A DNA stretch of 8,798 nucleotides from Bacilli bacterium (lineage in GTDB: Bacteria > Bacillota_I > Bacilli_A > ML615J-28 > CAG-698): NCBI GenBank assembly GCA_023228385.1, contig JALOBF010000060.1, positions 1 through 8,798 of the forward strand. The letters run 5' to 3'. Numbering within the stretch: position 1 is the first letter of the stretch; every line of letters begins with the position of its first letter. The notes under the pieces are model-generated. The model did no database searches. It was not told the origin of the DNA and saw only the letters and a program-made list of their open reading frames with translations. The translations under genes and the position numbers were made by a program. Shown here piece after piece: positions 1 to 5,739 of the stretch.

Positions 1-96
1 GCCGGTATGATCCGAAAGATAAAACCGGTTAAAGTAATAATTGAAGAATTATTTAGCGGTATTAATGAATATAAAAACAGATTAGAAGTGATATGA
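1..96 (+). CDS. 3' end of a second FabK-like enoyl-ACP reductase copy (partial, cut by window edge)
   Basis: An open frame from base 1 to a TGA at 94-96 encodes 31 residues that match FabK residues 280-310 of the complete gene downstream, with one difference (Lys for Glu at residue 285). At DNA level bases 1-101 match 6577-6677 with only three mismatches, at 15, 16 and 18. The match runs past the stop codon into the first codons of fabD (ATG ATG GAA) and then stops. After the break the fabD frame reads two more codons and a TAA (93-110). I infer a recent duplication taken from a fabK-fabD junction. Whether an intact gene, a fragment or an assembly edge lies upstream cannot be seen here. Confidence 0.75.
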   Translation, partial: AGMIRKIKPVKVIIEELFSGINEYKNRLEVI

Positions 97-101
97 TGGA
101 A
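1..101 (+). repeat. Direct repeat copy A (fabK tail plus fabD start)
   Basis: 98 of 101 bases are identical to 6577-6677 in the same orientation, and 19-101 is a perfect 83-base match. The right boundary is sharp at 101/102. The left boundary lies outside the window, so the repeat may be longer. The two copies are 6,576 bases apart. Confidence 0.95.
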
Positions 102-258
102 GTGAAATAAATCTTTATTTTTAGGACAAAAAAAGCTATTGTATATATTAATATAAAATTAAACATGTTAACATAATATAAAAAGTTATAGATCCCGTTC
201 TTTTTTTTAGGGGATAATAATATCGGTATGATAATTCTTTTCCAATTTTAGAAAATCC
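97..258. other. AT-rich intergenic spacer, no gene seen
   Basis: No open frame of useful length is present. Visible elements are a short A/T inverted repeat at 105-111 / 114-120, a perfect 10-base palindrome around GTTAAC at 165-174, and an ATCCC / GGGAT inverted repeat at 192-196 / 211-215 whose 14-base loop contains a run of eight T. None is a convincing terminator: the first is only A-T pairs, and in the last the T run lies inside the loop. No function is assigned. Confidence 0.5.
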
Positions 259-287
259 TTTTCAATCGAAAAAATTTATATTATAAT
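259..287 (+). promoter_or_regulatory. Sigma-A type promoter for tdk-tadA
   Basis: A perfect -10 box TATAAT (282-287) lies 17 bases after a TTTTCA -35 box (259-264, four of six consensus bases). Transcription would start near 294, giving a very short leader that opens almost directly on the tdk ribosome binding site AAGGAG (298-303). Called by eye from consensus and position only. Confidence 0.55.
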
Positions 288-311
288 ATAAATAACTAAG
301 GAGATGAAAAA

Positions 312-905
312 ATGGATATAACAGTTAAAGACGGTTGGCTAGAAATTATTACTGGTAGCATGTTCGCAGGAAAAACAGAGGAGTTATTACGTCGGGTAAG
401 AAGAATTAAATATGCGAAAAAGGAAGTTTTTGTCTTTAAGCCGGCACTTGATAACCGTTATGGTGAAAAAGAAATCGTATCACATAATAACGAAAGAATC
501 GAATCAATACCAATTACCAGCCCCAGTGAAATTCTTAAATTTTTTAGTTTGCATCTTCCTTATGCGATTGCTGTTGATGAGGTGCAGTTTTTTGGAAGAG
601 AAATGATTGAAGTTACGGATGATTTAGCAAATCATGGTGTTAGGGTGATTTTGGCCGGCCTTGACACTGATTTCCGCGGTGAACCCTTTGGCATTATGCC
701 CGAATTATTAGCCCGATCCGAGTACATTACCAAGTTGGATGCCATTTGCCAGGTATGCGGTGCTCCGGCTTCGCGTACGCAAAGATTGATTAACGGGAAA
801 CCGGCAAAATATAATGATCCGGTGATTTTAATAGGAGCTAAAGAACAATATGAAGCCCGGTGTCGCCATTGCCATATTGTTATAAAAGACGAGAATGAAA
901 AATGA
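312..905 (+). CDS. tdk: Thymidine kinase
   Basis: Cytosolic type II thymidine kinase of the pyrimidine salvage pathway, phosphorylating thymidine to dTMP with ATP. The 197-residue length is normal for the family. The P-loop GSMFAGKT is at residues 15-22, and the Walker B region with the probable catalytic Glu in VDEVQFF is at 88-94 (Glu90). A structural zinc site is given by CxxC pairs at Cys146/149 and Cys184/187, bracketing the thymidine-binding lasso loop that contains YNDP (167-170). The ATG at 312 is preceded by AAGGAG (298-303) with good spacing. The gene overlaps tadA by 11 bases, so the two are probably co-transcribed from the promoter at 259-287. Nothing appears missing. Confidence 0.96.
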   Translation: MDITVKDGWLEIITGSMFAGKTEELLRRVRRIKYAKKEVFVFKPALDNRYGEKEIVSHNNERIESIPITSPSEILKFFSLHLPYAIAVDEVQFFGREMIEVTDDLANHGVRVILAGLDTDFRGEPFGIMPELLARSEYITKLDAICQVCGAPASRTQRLINGKPAKYNDPVILIGAKEQYEARCRHCHIVIKDENEK

Positions 906-1350
906 CGAGTATTATATAAAAGAGGCTATTACAGAAGCGAGAAAAGCATACCGAAAAGGTGAGGTTCCGGTTGGTTGTGTTATTGTAGTCAATGATTGTA
1001 TCATTGCTCGCGCTCATAATCTTCGGGAATCAAAAAAAAACACTCTTGCTCACGCGGAAATTCTCGCCATAAATAAAGCTTGCCGGAAATTGAAACGTTC
1101 GATTTTAGATGATACTACAATTTATATTACAGTGGAACCGTGTTTGATGTGTGCCGGTGCAATTTTTCAAGCAAGAATAAAAAGGGTTGTTTTTGGAACT
1201 CAAGAACCAAAATTCGGAGTTTTAGGGAGTGTTATCGATTTATCGAAAATCGATGGCTTTAATCATAAGATTACAGTTACGAAGGGAATATTATCGGAAG
1301 AAACAGCAATATTAATGAAAAAATTTTTTCGTGAATTACGAGTTAGGTAA
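895..1350 (+). CDS. tadA: tRNA-specific adenosine-34 deaminase
   Basis: Zinc-dependent deaminase converting adenosine-34 to inosine in the tRNA-Arg anticodon, essential for decoding CGN codons in most bacteria. The 151-residue protein has the cytidine/deoxycytidylate deaminase fold signature: HAE at residues 53-55 (His53 zinc ligand, Glu55 proton shuttle) and PCLMC at 82-86 (Cys83 and Cys86 ligands). The N-terminal KGEVPVG segment at 21-27 is typical of TadA. The start lies inside the end of tdk, with no strong ribosome site, suggesting translational coupling. The SRP RNA gene follows, a placement also known from Bacillus, where tadA precedes the SRP RNA; this supports TadA over a guanine deaminase. 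Confidence 0.94.
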   Translation: MKNDEYYIKEAITEARKAYRKGEVPVGCVIVVNDCIIARAHNLRESKKNTLAHAEILAINKACRKLKRSILDDTTIYITVEPCLMCAGAIFQARIKRVVFGTQEPKFGVLGSVIDLSKIDGFNHKITVTKGILSEETAILMKKFFRELRVR

Positions 1351-1352
1351 GA

Positions 1353-1381
1353 TTGCGTTTTAATGAATATTATGTTATAAT
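1353..1381 (+). promoter_or_regulatory. Promoter of the SRP RNA gene
   Basis: A perfect TATAAT -10 box (1376-1381), extended by an upstream TGT (1373-1375), lies 17 bases from a TTGCGT -35 box (1353-1358). The predicted start, seven bases downstream at about 1388, coincides with the 5' edge of the SRP RNA stem, which is good independent support. Confidence 0.75.
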
Positions 1382-1387
1382 ATTTCT

Positions 1388-1502
1388 AGTCCCGTTTTAG
1401 GTACCTATATTCAATATCGGGCAGTGAATCAGGTCAGGTCGTGACTGAAGCAGCCTTAAGCTTAACTCGATATGTGAATGTAGGTACTTAAGACGGGATT
1501 AT
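1388..1502 (+). ncRNA. ffs: Small signal recognition particle RNA (4.5S-type)
   Basis: This RNA, bound by Ffh, targets ribosomes making membrane and secreted proteins to FtsY. The apical domain is recognisable at 1432-1455: GGTCAGGTC, a loop, then GAAGCAGCC, the hallmark SRP helix 8 sequence. The basal stem is long: 1389-1410 pairs with about 1477-1499 (CCCGT with ACGGG at the base, GTACCTA with TAGGTAC above), and ATATCGGG pairs with CTCGATAT further in. At about 110 bases it is the small form, lacking the Alu domain of Bacillus subtilis and Clostridium. The tetraloop reads UGAC (1442-1445), closed by a G-U pair, instead of the usual GGAA. The 3' end is approximate. Confidence 0.93.
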
Positions 1503-1507
1503 TTTTT
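1477..1507 (+). terminator. Intrinsic terminator formed by the SRP RNA basal stem
   Basis: The 3' arm of the SRP stem (1477-1499) is followed by A and six T (1502-1507). Its 5' arm is 1388-1410, so the whole folded RNA acts as the terminator hairpin. It would also end transcription coming from tdk-tadA before the acc-fab promoter a few bases on. Confidence 0.55.
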
Positions 1508-1514
1508 CCACTCG

Positions 1515-1527
1515 ATTGAAAATCAAT
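1515..1527. promoter_or_regulatory. Putative FabT operator over the -35 box
   Basis: ATTGA AAA TCAAT is a perfect inverted repeat containing the core TTGA-N3-TCAA. FabT of streptococci and lactococci is known to bind a palindrome of this form (TTTGA-N3-TCAAA). It covers the -35 box of the operon promoter, and a FabT-like protein is encoded in the same operon, so a repressor site is the natural reading. This is inference from sequence and context. Confidence 0.5.
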
Positions 1528-1544
1528 ATTTTTTTTGATATAAT
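1516..1544 (+). promoter_or_regulatory. Sigma-A type promoter of the acc-fab operon
   Basis: TTGAAA (1516-1521, five of six -35 bases) and a perfect TATAAT (1539-1544) are separated by the optimal 17 bases, which include an eight-T run. It is the best promoter match between the SRP RNA and accB. A start near 1551 would give a leader of about 210 bases before the accB ATG. Confidence 0.65.
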
Positions 1545-1550
1545 AAATGG

Positions 1551-1742
1551 TATAGTTATATTAGTTAAGTGGAATTTAGATGCGATAAATGTTTTAATAA
1601 AATATATAATTACAAAAATAAAATTATTAAGGTAAGCAAAGGATAGTTATGAATGGTGTTTTTTAAATAGTCTGCTCTTTACTAGTTTTGACCCATACTT
1701 AATTATTAAGGAAATGACGGTTTTTATAAAAAAGATTGAATA
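1551..1742 (+). other. Long AT-rich leader of accB
   Basis: This spacer has no gene of normal size. It contains a possible five-codon frame (1649-1666, Met-Asn-Gly-Val-Phe-stop) behind AAAGGA, an 11-base direct repeat AATTATTAAGG at 1622-1632 and 1701-1711, a 13-base palindrome CTTAAT-T-ATTAAG at 1698-1710, and a 12-base A/T palindrome TTTTTATAAAAA near 1721. I see no recognisable riboswitch, T-box or terminator fold. Confidence 0.4.
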
Positions 1743-1750
1743 TTGATATT

Positions 1751-1756
1751 AGGAGG
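1751..1756 (+). promoter_or_regulatory. Ribosome binding site of accB
   Basis: AGGAGG, followed by a further G, lies four bases before the ATG at 1761. It fixes the start there rather than at an in-frame TTG at 1743, which lies upstream of this site. Confidence 0.8.
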
Positions 1757-1760
1757 GCTT

Positions 1761-2165
1761 ATGGATTTTAAACAGATACAAAGTCTGATTAGAGATTTTG
1801 AAAAATCAAGCCTTACCAATTTAGAATTGGAGCTTGAAGGTTTTAAAATTAAACTCAGCAAAAACAACTTAAGCAAAGTTCATGAAGAGATAAAGGTTGA
1901 GGAAAAACCGGTAAATTACGAGAAGCCGAAAGGATTCGCCGTTAAGTCGCCGTTAGTCGGAACATATTATGCGGCGGCCGGCCCGAATGAAAAGCCTTTT
2001 GTTGAGGTTGGCGACAAAGTTGAAATCGGGCAAACTTTATGCATTATTGAAGCAATGAAAATTATGAACGAAATTACCGCTTCCGTTACCGGGGTCATTG
2101 AATCAATCAATGCAACTAACGGTTCTCCGGTTGGCTTTGATCAAGTTTTGATGGTAATTGTCTAA
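1761..2165 (+). CDS. accB: Biotin carboxyl carrier protein of acetyl-CoA carboxylase
   Basis: AccB carries CO2 on a covalently bound biotin between AccC and the AccA/AccD transferase in malonyl-CoA synthesis. From the ATG at 1761 it is 134 residues. The N-terminal helix (1-34), a charged linker (about 35-58) lacking the Ala/Pro richness of the E. coli protein, and a C-terminal biotinyl domain (about 59-134) are visible. The biotin attachment motif EAMKIMNEI is at 97-105, with Lys100 as the modified residue. The residues around CIIEAMK are as in other bacterial AccB proteins. It is the first gene of the acc-fab operon, seven bases before accC. Modification would need a BirA ligase encoded elsewhere. 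Confidence 0.96.
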   Translation: MDFKQIQSLIRDFEKSSLTNLELELEGFKIKLSKNNLSKVHEEIKVEEKPVNYEKPKGFAVKSPLVGTYYAAAGPNEKPFVEVGDKVEIGQTLCIIEAMKIMNEITASVTGVIESINATNGSPVGFDQVLMVIV

Positions 2166-2171
2166 CATTAA

Positions 2172-3530
2172 ATGATGCAAAATAAGATTTTGATTGCCAA
2201 CCGCGGCGAAATAGCCCTCAGAATTATTAGAGCCTGTAAAGAACTCGGCATCGGTTGTGTCGCTATTTATTCCAATAGTGACGAGAACAGCTTACATGTA
2301 AAGTTTGCCGACGAGGCTATCTGTGTCGGCCCCGCTCATGCTTCCGAAAGTTATCTTAACATGAATAATATTATCAGTGCCGCCGTTTCTACCGGGTGCA
2401 ATGCGATTCATCCGGGTTACGGTTTTTTAGCCGAAAATGATAAATTCGCAACGATTGTTGAAAAGTGCAATTTAAAATTCATCGGTCCCACAAGCGATGC
2501 TATGGCCAAGCTCGGTAATAAAAGTATGGCGCGCCGGATTGCGAAAGAGGTCGATATTCCGATTGTTGAAGGTTCGGACGGACCGGTTGAAGATTTGGCC
2601 GCCGCTATTACGGTTGCTAAGCATATCGGTTACCCGATTTTAATTAAGGCCGTATCCGGGGGCGGCGGCAAAGGCATCAGTATTATTAAAAACGAGGAAG
2701 AATTGGTTAGACTGTTTGACCTTACCCGTCATGAGGCCGAAGCCAATTTTGGTAATTCGCAAGTTTATATCGAAAAATATATAGAAAACCCCCGCCATAT
2801 TGAAGTTCAGATTATAGCTGATGCATACGGTAATATGGTTCACCTAGGTGAGCGTGACTGCTCTATTCAGCGGCGGAACCAAAAGATGATAGAGGAAGCG
2901 CCTTCGCCCTTTGTTAATGAAAAATTGCGTGGGATGTTGGGAGCCGCTGCCGTTCGTTTGGCTCGGGCGGTCGGATATCAAAACATCGGAACGGTTGAGT
3001 TTCTTGTTGACAAGGACGGAAACTATTATTTTATGGAGGTTAATGCCCGGATTCAAGTTGAACATCCGGTTACGGAAATGGTTACGGGTGTGGATCTTGT
3101 AAAAGAACAGATTCGCATCGCTTACCGGAGCGAACTTCCCTTTCGTCAGGAAGATGTTAATTTATCAGGTCATGCTTTGGAATGTCGGCTTAATGCAGAA
3201 GACCCGAGCTTAAATTTCCGACCCGCGCCGGGATTAATCCGGAATGTAGTTTTGCCGGGCGGACCGGGAGTAAGGCTTGATACTCATATTTATAATAATT
3301 ATGAAGTTCCCCCTTATTATGATTCTTTGTTAGTAAAACTGATTACTTATGCTCCGACCAGAAAAGAAACAATCAGAAAAATGCGGGTTGCATTGGAACA
3401 GCTGATTGTTGATGGTGTAAAAACCAATATAGAAATATTATATTTGATTATGCATAATACTAATTTTGTCCGCGGCGTATATGATACCGGATTCGTACGC
3501 GATTTTTTAGAAACAATTAAAGGTGAGTGA
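2172..3530 (+). CDS. accC: Biotin carboxylase subunit of acetyl-CoA carboxylase
   Basis: AccC uses ATP and bicarbonate to carboxylate the biotin on AccB. The 452 residues match the family length (about 450). Visible in order: N-terminal domain start ILIANRGEIA (6-15), HPGYGFLAEN (80-89), the ATP-grasp domain with Lys159 and the Gly-rich loop GGGGKGI (163-169), the catalytic segment MEVNARIQVEHPVTE (288-302) with Glu289, Asn291 and Arg293, and the C-terminal domain with ECRLNAEDP. No clear ribosome binding site precedes the ATG at 2172; a second ATG at 2175 could also be used. Since the accB stop is only six bases away, translation is probably coupled. It overlaps none of accD if accD starts at 3533. 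Confidence 0.97.
   Translation: MMQNKILIANRGEIALRIIRACKELGIGCVAIYSNSDENSLHVKFADEAICVGPAHASESYLNMNNIISAAVSTGCNAIHPGYGFLAENDKFATIVEKCNLKFIGPTSDAMAKLGNKSMARRIAKEVDIPIVEGSDGPVEDLAAAITVAKHIGYPILIKAVSGGGGKGISIIKNEEELVRLFDLTRHEAEANFGNSQVYIEKYIENPRHIEVQIIADAYGNMVHLGERDCSIQRRNQKMIEEAPSPFVNEKLRGMLGAAAVRLARAVGYQNIGTVEFLVDKDGNYYFMEVNARIQVEHPVTEMVTGVDLVKEQIRIAYRSELPFRQEDVNLSGHALECRLNAEDPSLNFRPAPGLIRNVVLPGGPGVRLDTHIYNNYEVPPYYDSLLVKLITYAPTRKETIRKMRVALEQLIVDGVKTNIEILYLIMHNTNFVRGVYDTGFVRDFLETIKGE
3520..3527 (+). promoter_or_regulatory. Ribosome binding site of accD
   Basis: AAGGTGAG, at the end of accC, is well spaced for the ATG at 3533. The alternative GTG at 3527 would overlap this site, so it is less likely. 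Confidence 0.6.
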
Positions 3531-3532
3531 GG

Positions 3533-4411
3533 ATGAATAACATTTTTGAAGACCGAAAGGCGAAAGTTGAAACTTATAAAAAAGATATCAGAGGCAAAAA
3601 AGAAAAACTTTTTAAAGTGGATATTCCCGAAGGCTTATTTGTTAAGTGTGAAAAATGTAATGAACATATATTTCGCGAAGATTTATCGACGAACCATTAC
3701 GTTTGCCTTAAATGCCGTTCTCATTTTCGTATTTCGGCCCGAGAACGCATAAAAATGATTACAGATATTGATAGTTTTTATGAACTGTTCTCTAATTTAA
3801 AAACCCTTAATCCTCTTAACTTTCCTAATTATGAAGAAAAAATCAAACAATATCAAGTCCAAACAAACGAACTTGATGCCTTTATTTCTGGAGTGGCAAC
3901 ACTGGGCGGTGAGATGGTCGCCATCGGTGTTATGGACAGTTTTTTTATGATGGGCAGTATGGGTTCGGTTGTGGGCGAAAAGGTAACAAGACTTGTTGAA
4001 TATGCAACCGAAAAAAGATTGCCGCTGGTTATTTTTGCTGCCTCGGGCGGTGCCCGTATGCAGGAAGGTATATTTTCATTGATGCAGATGGCGAAAACTT
4101 CGGCCGTTTGTCAGCATCACAACGAAGCCGGGCTTCTGTATATCAGCGTTCTGACCAATCCGACAACCGGTGGAGTTGCGGCCAGTTTTGCTTCTTTAGG
4201 CGATATAATTATTGCGGAGAAGGGAGCCTTAATTGGTTTTGCTGGACAAAGGGTTATCAAGCAAACGATTGGCGAGGAGTTACCTGAGAATTTTCAAACG
4301 GCAGAATTCCAATTTAAAAAAGGATTTGTTGATATGGTGGTCGATCGGAAAGATTTAAAAAAAACACTGGTAAAATTGTTGCAATTGCATAAAAAGGCGG
4401 AGTTAAGATGA
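3533..4411 (+). CDS. accD: Acetyl-CoA carboxylase carboxyltransferase, beta subunit
   Basis: AccD forms the carboxyltransferase with AccA, moving CO2 from biotin to acetyl-CoA. From the ATG at 3533 it has 292 residues, as expected. An N-terminal four-cysteine zinc ribbon (Cys39, Cys42, Cys58, Cys61) is intact. The crotonase-fold carboxyltransferase domain follows, with GSMGSVVGEK (141-150), SGGARMQEG (171-179) and TTGGVAASFASLGD (211-224), the glycine-rich segments expected to form the oxyanion holes and acyl-CoA site. FAGQRVIKQT (236-245) is a conserved family segment. The frame could begin six bases earlier at a GTG (3527) overlapping the accC stop. The stop overlaps the accA ATG (ATGA), implying tight co-translation of the two partners. 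Confidence 0.96.
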   Translation: MNNIFEDRKAKVETYKKDIRGKKEKLFKVDIPEGLFVKCEKCNEHIFREDLSTNHYVCLKCRSHFRISARERIKMITDIDSFYELFSNLKTLNPLNFPNYEEKIKQYQVQTNELDAFISGVATLGGEMVAIGVMDSFFMMGSMGSVVGEKVTRLVEYATEKRLPLVIFAASGGARMQEGIFSLMQMAKTSAVCQHHNEAGLLYISVLTNPTTGGVAASFASLGDIIIAEKGALIGFAGQRVIKQTIGEELPENFQTAEFQFKKGFVDMVVDRKDLKKTLVKLLQLHKKAELR

Positions 4412-5223
4412 CAAAAACAACCGTGGATAAAGTATGGGAAATAGTCCAAATTGCCCGTAACATTAAGCGGCCGACCGCCCAAGTATTAATTAAATATTTA
4501 ATTGATGATTTTATCGAACTGCACGGTGATCGTCTTTATGCCGATGACAGTTGTTTTATCGGCGGCATCGGCTTACTTAACAATATGCCGATTTCGGTTA
4601 TCGGGCAGGAAAAAGGACTTTCCACCAATGAAAAGATTAAAAGAAACTTTGGGATGGGTCACCCCGAAGGTTATCATAAGGCTTTACGGTTAATGAGACA
4701 AGCCGAAAAGTTTAACCGTCCGATTTTATTTGTTATTGATACACCCGGTGCTTATCCGGGAATCGGGGCTGAAGAACGGGGACAGGCAATGGCAATTGCC
4801 GTTAATTTAGCGGAAATGATTTCGTTAAAAGTACCCATGATTTCAGTTGTTTTAGGTGAAGGCGGAAGCGGTGGGGCTTTAGGAATCGGCGTTAGCGACG
4901 AAGTATGGATGTTTGAAAATGCCACTTATTCAATATTGTCGCCGGAAGGGTTTGCTTCAATTCTCTATAAAGATGCATCGCTTGCTCGGCAGGCAGCCAG
5001 CGATATGAAGATTACCGCTCAAGATTTATATCGATATAAAATTATTGACCGAATTATTCCGGAAGCAAAAGACGGTCTGCATAATGATCCCGAGTATTCT
5101 TTTAATATTCTTAAAAATGAATTGATTGAAAAATATTATGAATTGCGCCAAAAAAACATCGCCGATATTCTAGCTTTACGTTACAAAAAATATCGAAACA
5201 TAGGTATCTATGAAGAATCTTGA
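4408..5223 (+). CDS. accA: Acetyl-CoA carboxylase carboxyltransferase, alpha subunit
   Basis: AccA is the biotin-binding half of the carboxyltransferase. Diagnostic segments are GMGHPEGY (82-89), DTPGAYPG (111-118) followed by Glu122, and GEGGSGGALGIG (150-161). At 271 residues it is shorter than the 320-residue E. coli and Bacillus proteins because most of the N-terminal helical extension is absent, a form also found in streptococci, so it does not look broken. The ATG overlaps the accD stop by four bases and is served by AAGGCGGAG (4394-4402) inside accD. The last 14 bases overlap the start of the MarR-family gene, so enzyme and regulator lie on one transcript. Confidence 0.96.
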   Translation: MTKTTVDKVWEIVQIARNIKRPTAQVLIKYLIDDFIELHGDRLYADDSCFIGGIGLLNNMPISVIGQEKGLSTNEKIKRNFGMGHPEGYHKALRLMRQAEKFNRPILFVIDTPGAYPGIGAEERGQAMAIAVNLAEMISLKVPMISVVLGEGGSGGALGIGVSDEVWMFENATYSILSPEGFASILYKDASLARQAASDMKITAQDLYRYKIIDRIIPEAKDGLHNDPEYSFNILKNELIEKYYELRQKNIADILALRYKKYRNIGIYEES

Positions 5224-5671
5224 TAATTTAATATCAACTATCGGCGATTCTTTTTTTGAATTTCAATCAAAACTTCAATTTTTTGAGCGTGAATATCTTA
5301 AAAAAAACGGAATTGATGAGGTTACTCCGACTGAAATTAAAGTATTATTTATTATTGGAATGTCAAATACGAAATCAATGTCACAAATTGCTGAAGAACT
5401 AAAGATAACTCGGGGAACACTTTCAATTACAGTAGATAATTTAGTTAAAAAAGGTTATGTCATTCGTACCAGGCATAAACAAGATCGACGGGTTATTATT
5501 CTTTATTTAACAAAAAAATCAGTGGAGGTAGTAAAACATTATGAAAAGTTTTACTATGCGTTACTTGCCACTTTAATTAAGTCTCTCGATTCGGAAAAAG
5601 CAATATACGTAGAAGAGATTTTAAAAAAATTAAATCAGATAATTGAGACAAACTTTTATGAGGAAGCTTAG
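5210..5671 (+). CDS. fabT: MarR-family regulator, probable fatty-acid repressor FabT
   Basis: A 153-residue MarR-type dimeric DNA-binding protein. N-terminal helices (about 1-50) are followed by a winged helix-turn-helix: SMSQIAEELKI (56-66), a recognition helix in TRGTLSITVDNLVKKGYV (67-84), and a wing with the MarR signature HKQDRR at 89-94. C-terminal helices (about 103-150) complete the dimerisation domain. FabT in streptococci and lactococci represses fatty-acid genes, helped by acyl-ACP. Position between accA and fabK, plus a TTGA-N3-TCAA palindrome at the operon promoter, supports that role and suggests autoregulation. The ribosome site is weak (TAGGTA, 5201-5206) and the start lies inside accA. 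Codons look more AT-rich than in neighbouring genes. A different MarR protein cannot be excluded from sequence alone. Confidence 0.8.
   Translation: MKNLDNLISTIGDSFFEFQSKLQFFEREYLKKNGIDEVTPTEIKVLFIIGMSNTKSMSQIAEELKITRGTLSITVDNLVKKGYVIRTRHKQDRRVIILYLTKKSVEVVKHYEKFYYALLATLIKSLDSEKAIYVEEILKKLNQIIETNFYEEA
5255..5267. promoter_or_regulatory. Second TTGA-N3-TCAA motif, inside fabT coding sequence
   Basis: TTTGA ATT TCAAT contains the same core as the promoter palindrome. It encodes part of a Phe-Glu-Phe-Gln stretch, so it may be chance. It could be an intragenic repressor contact. Confidence 0.2.
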
Positions 5672-5684
5672 TTATTTAATGGAA

Positions 5685-5714
5685 TGACATGATCTTCCCC
5701 GATGTCAACTTTTT
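5685..5714 (+). promoter_or_regulatory. Inverted repeat with T run between fabT and fabK
   Basis: TGACAT (5685-5690) and ATGTCA (5702-5707) are perfect inverted arms separated by 11 bases, followed two bases later by five T (5710-5714). The stem is only six pairs, so full termination is unlikely. A weak attenuator, an RNA processing site or a protein-binding operator are all possible. It sits in the only sizeable gap (68 bases) between accB and fabF. Confidence 0.4.
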
Positions 5715-5739
5715 AAATAATTTTTAGGAGATAACTAAA

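Noticed and set aside
105..122. AAATAAA-TC-TTTATTT as a terminator after the fabK-like tail
   Set aside because: All pairs are A-T, the loop is too tight and the T run too short for a convincing terminator.
1688..1716. TTGACC as the -35 box of a second accB promoter
   Set aside because: No acceptable -10 box occurs 16-18 bases downstream (the sequence there is GAAATG).
1743..1760. In-frame TTG start giving an accB product six residues longer
   Set aside because: The strong AGGAGG at 1751-1756 would be inside the coding sequence; it is correctly spaced for the ATG at 1761.
2640..3065. Open frames on the minus strand within accC (2640-2843, 2844-3065)
   Set aside because: They lie opposite conserved AccC coding sequence, resemble no family I know, and are short.
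3527..3532. GTG start for accD overlapping the accC stop
   Set aside because: The likely ribosome site AAGGTGAG overlaps the GTG, while the ATG at 3533 is well spaced. It remains possible.
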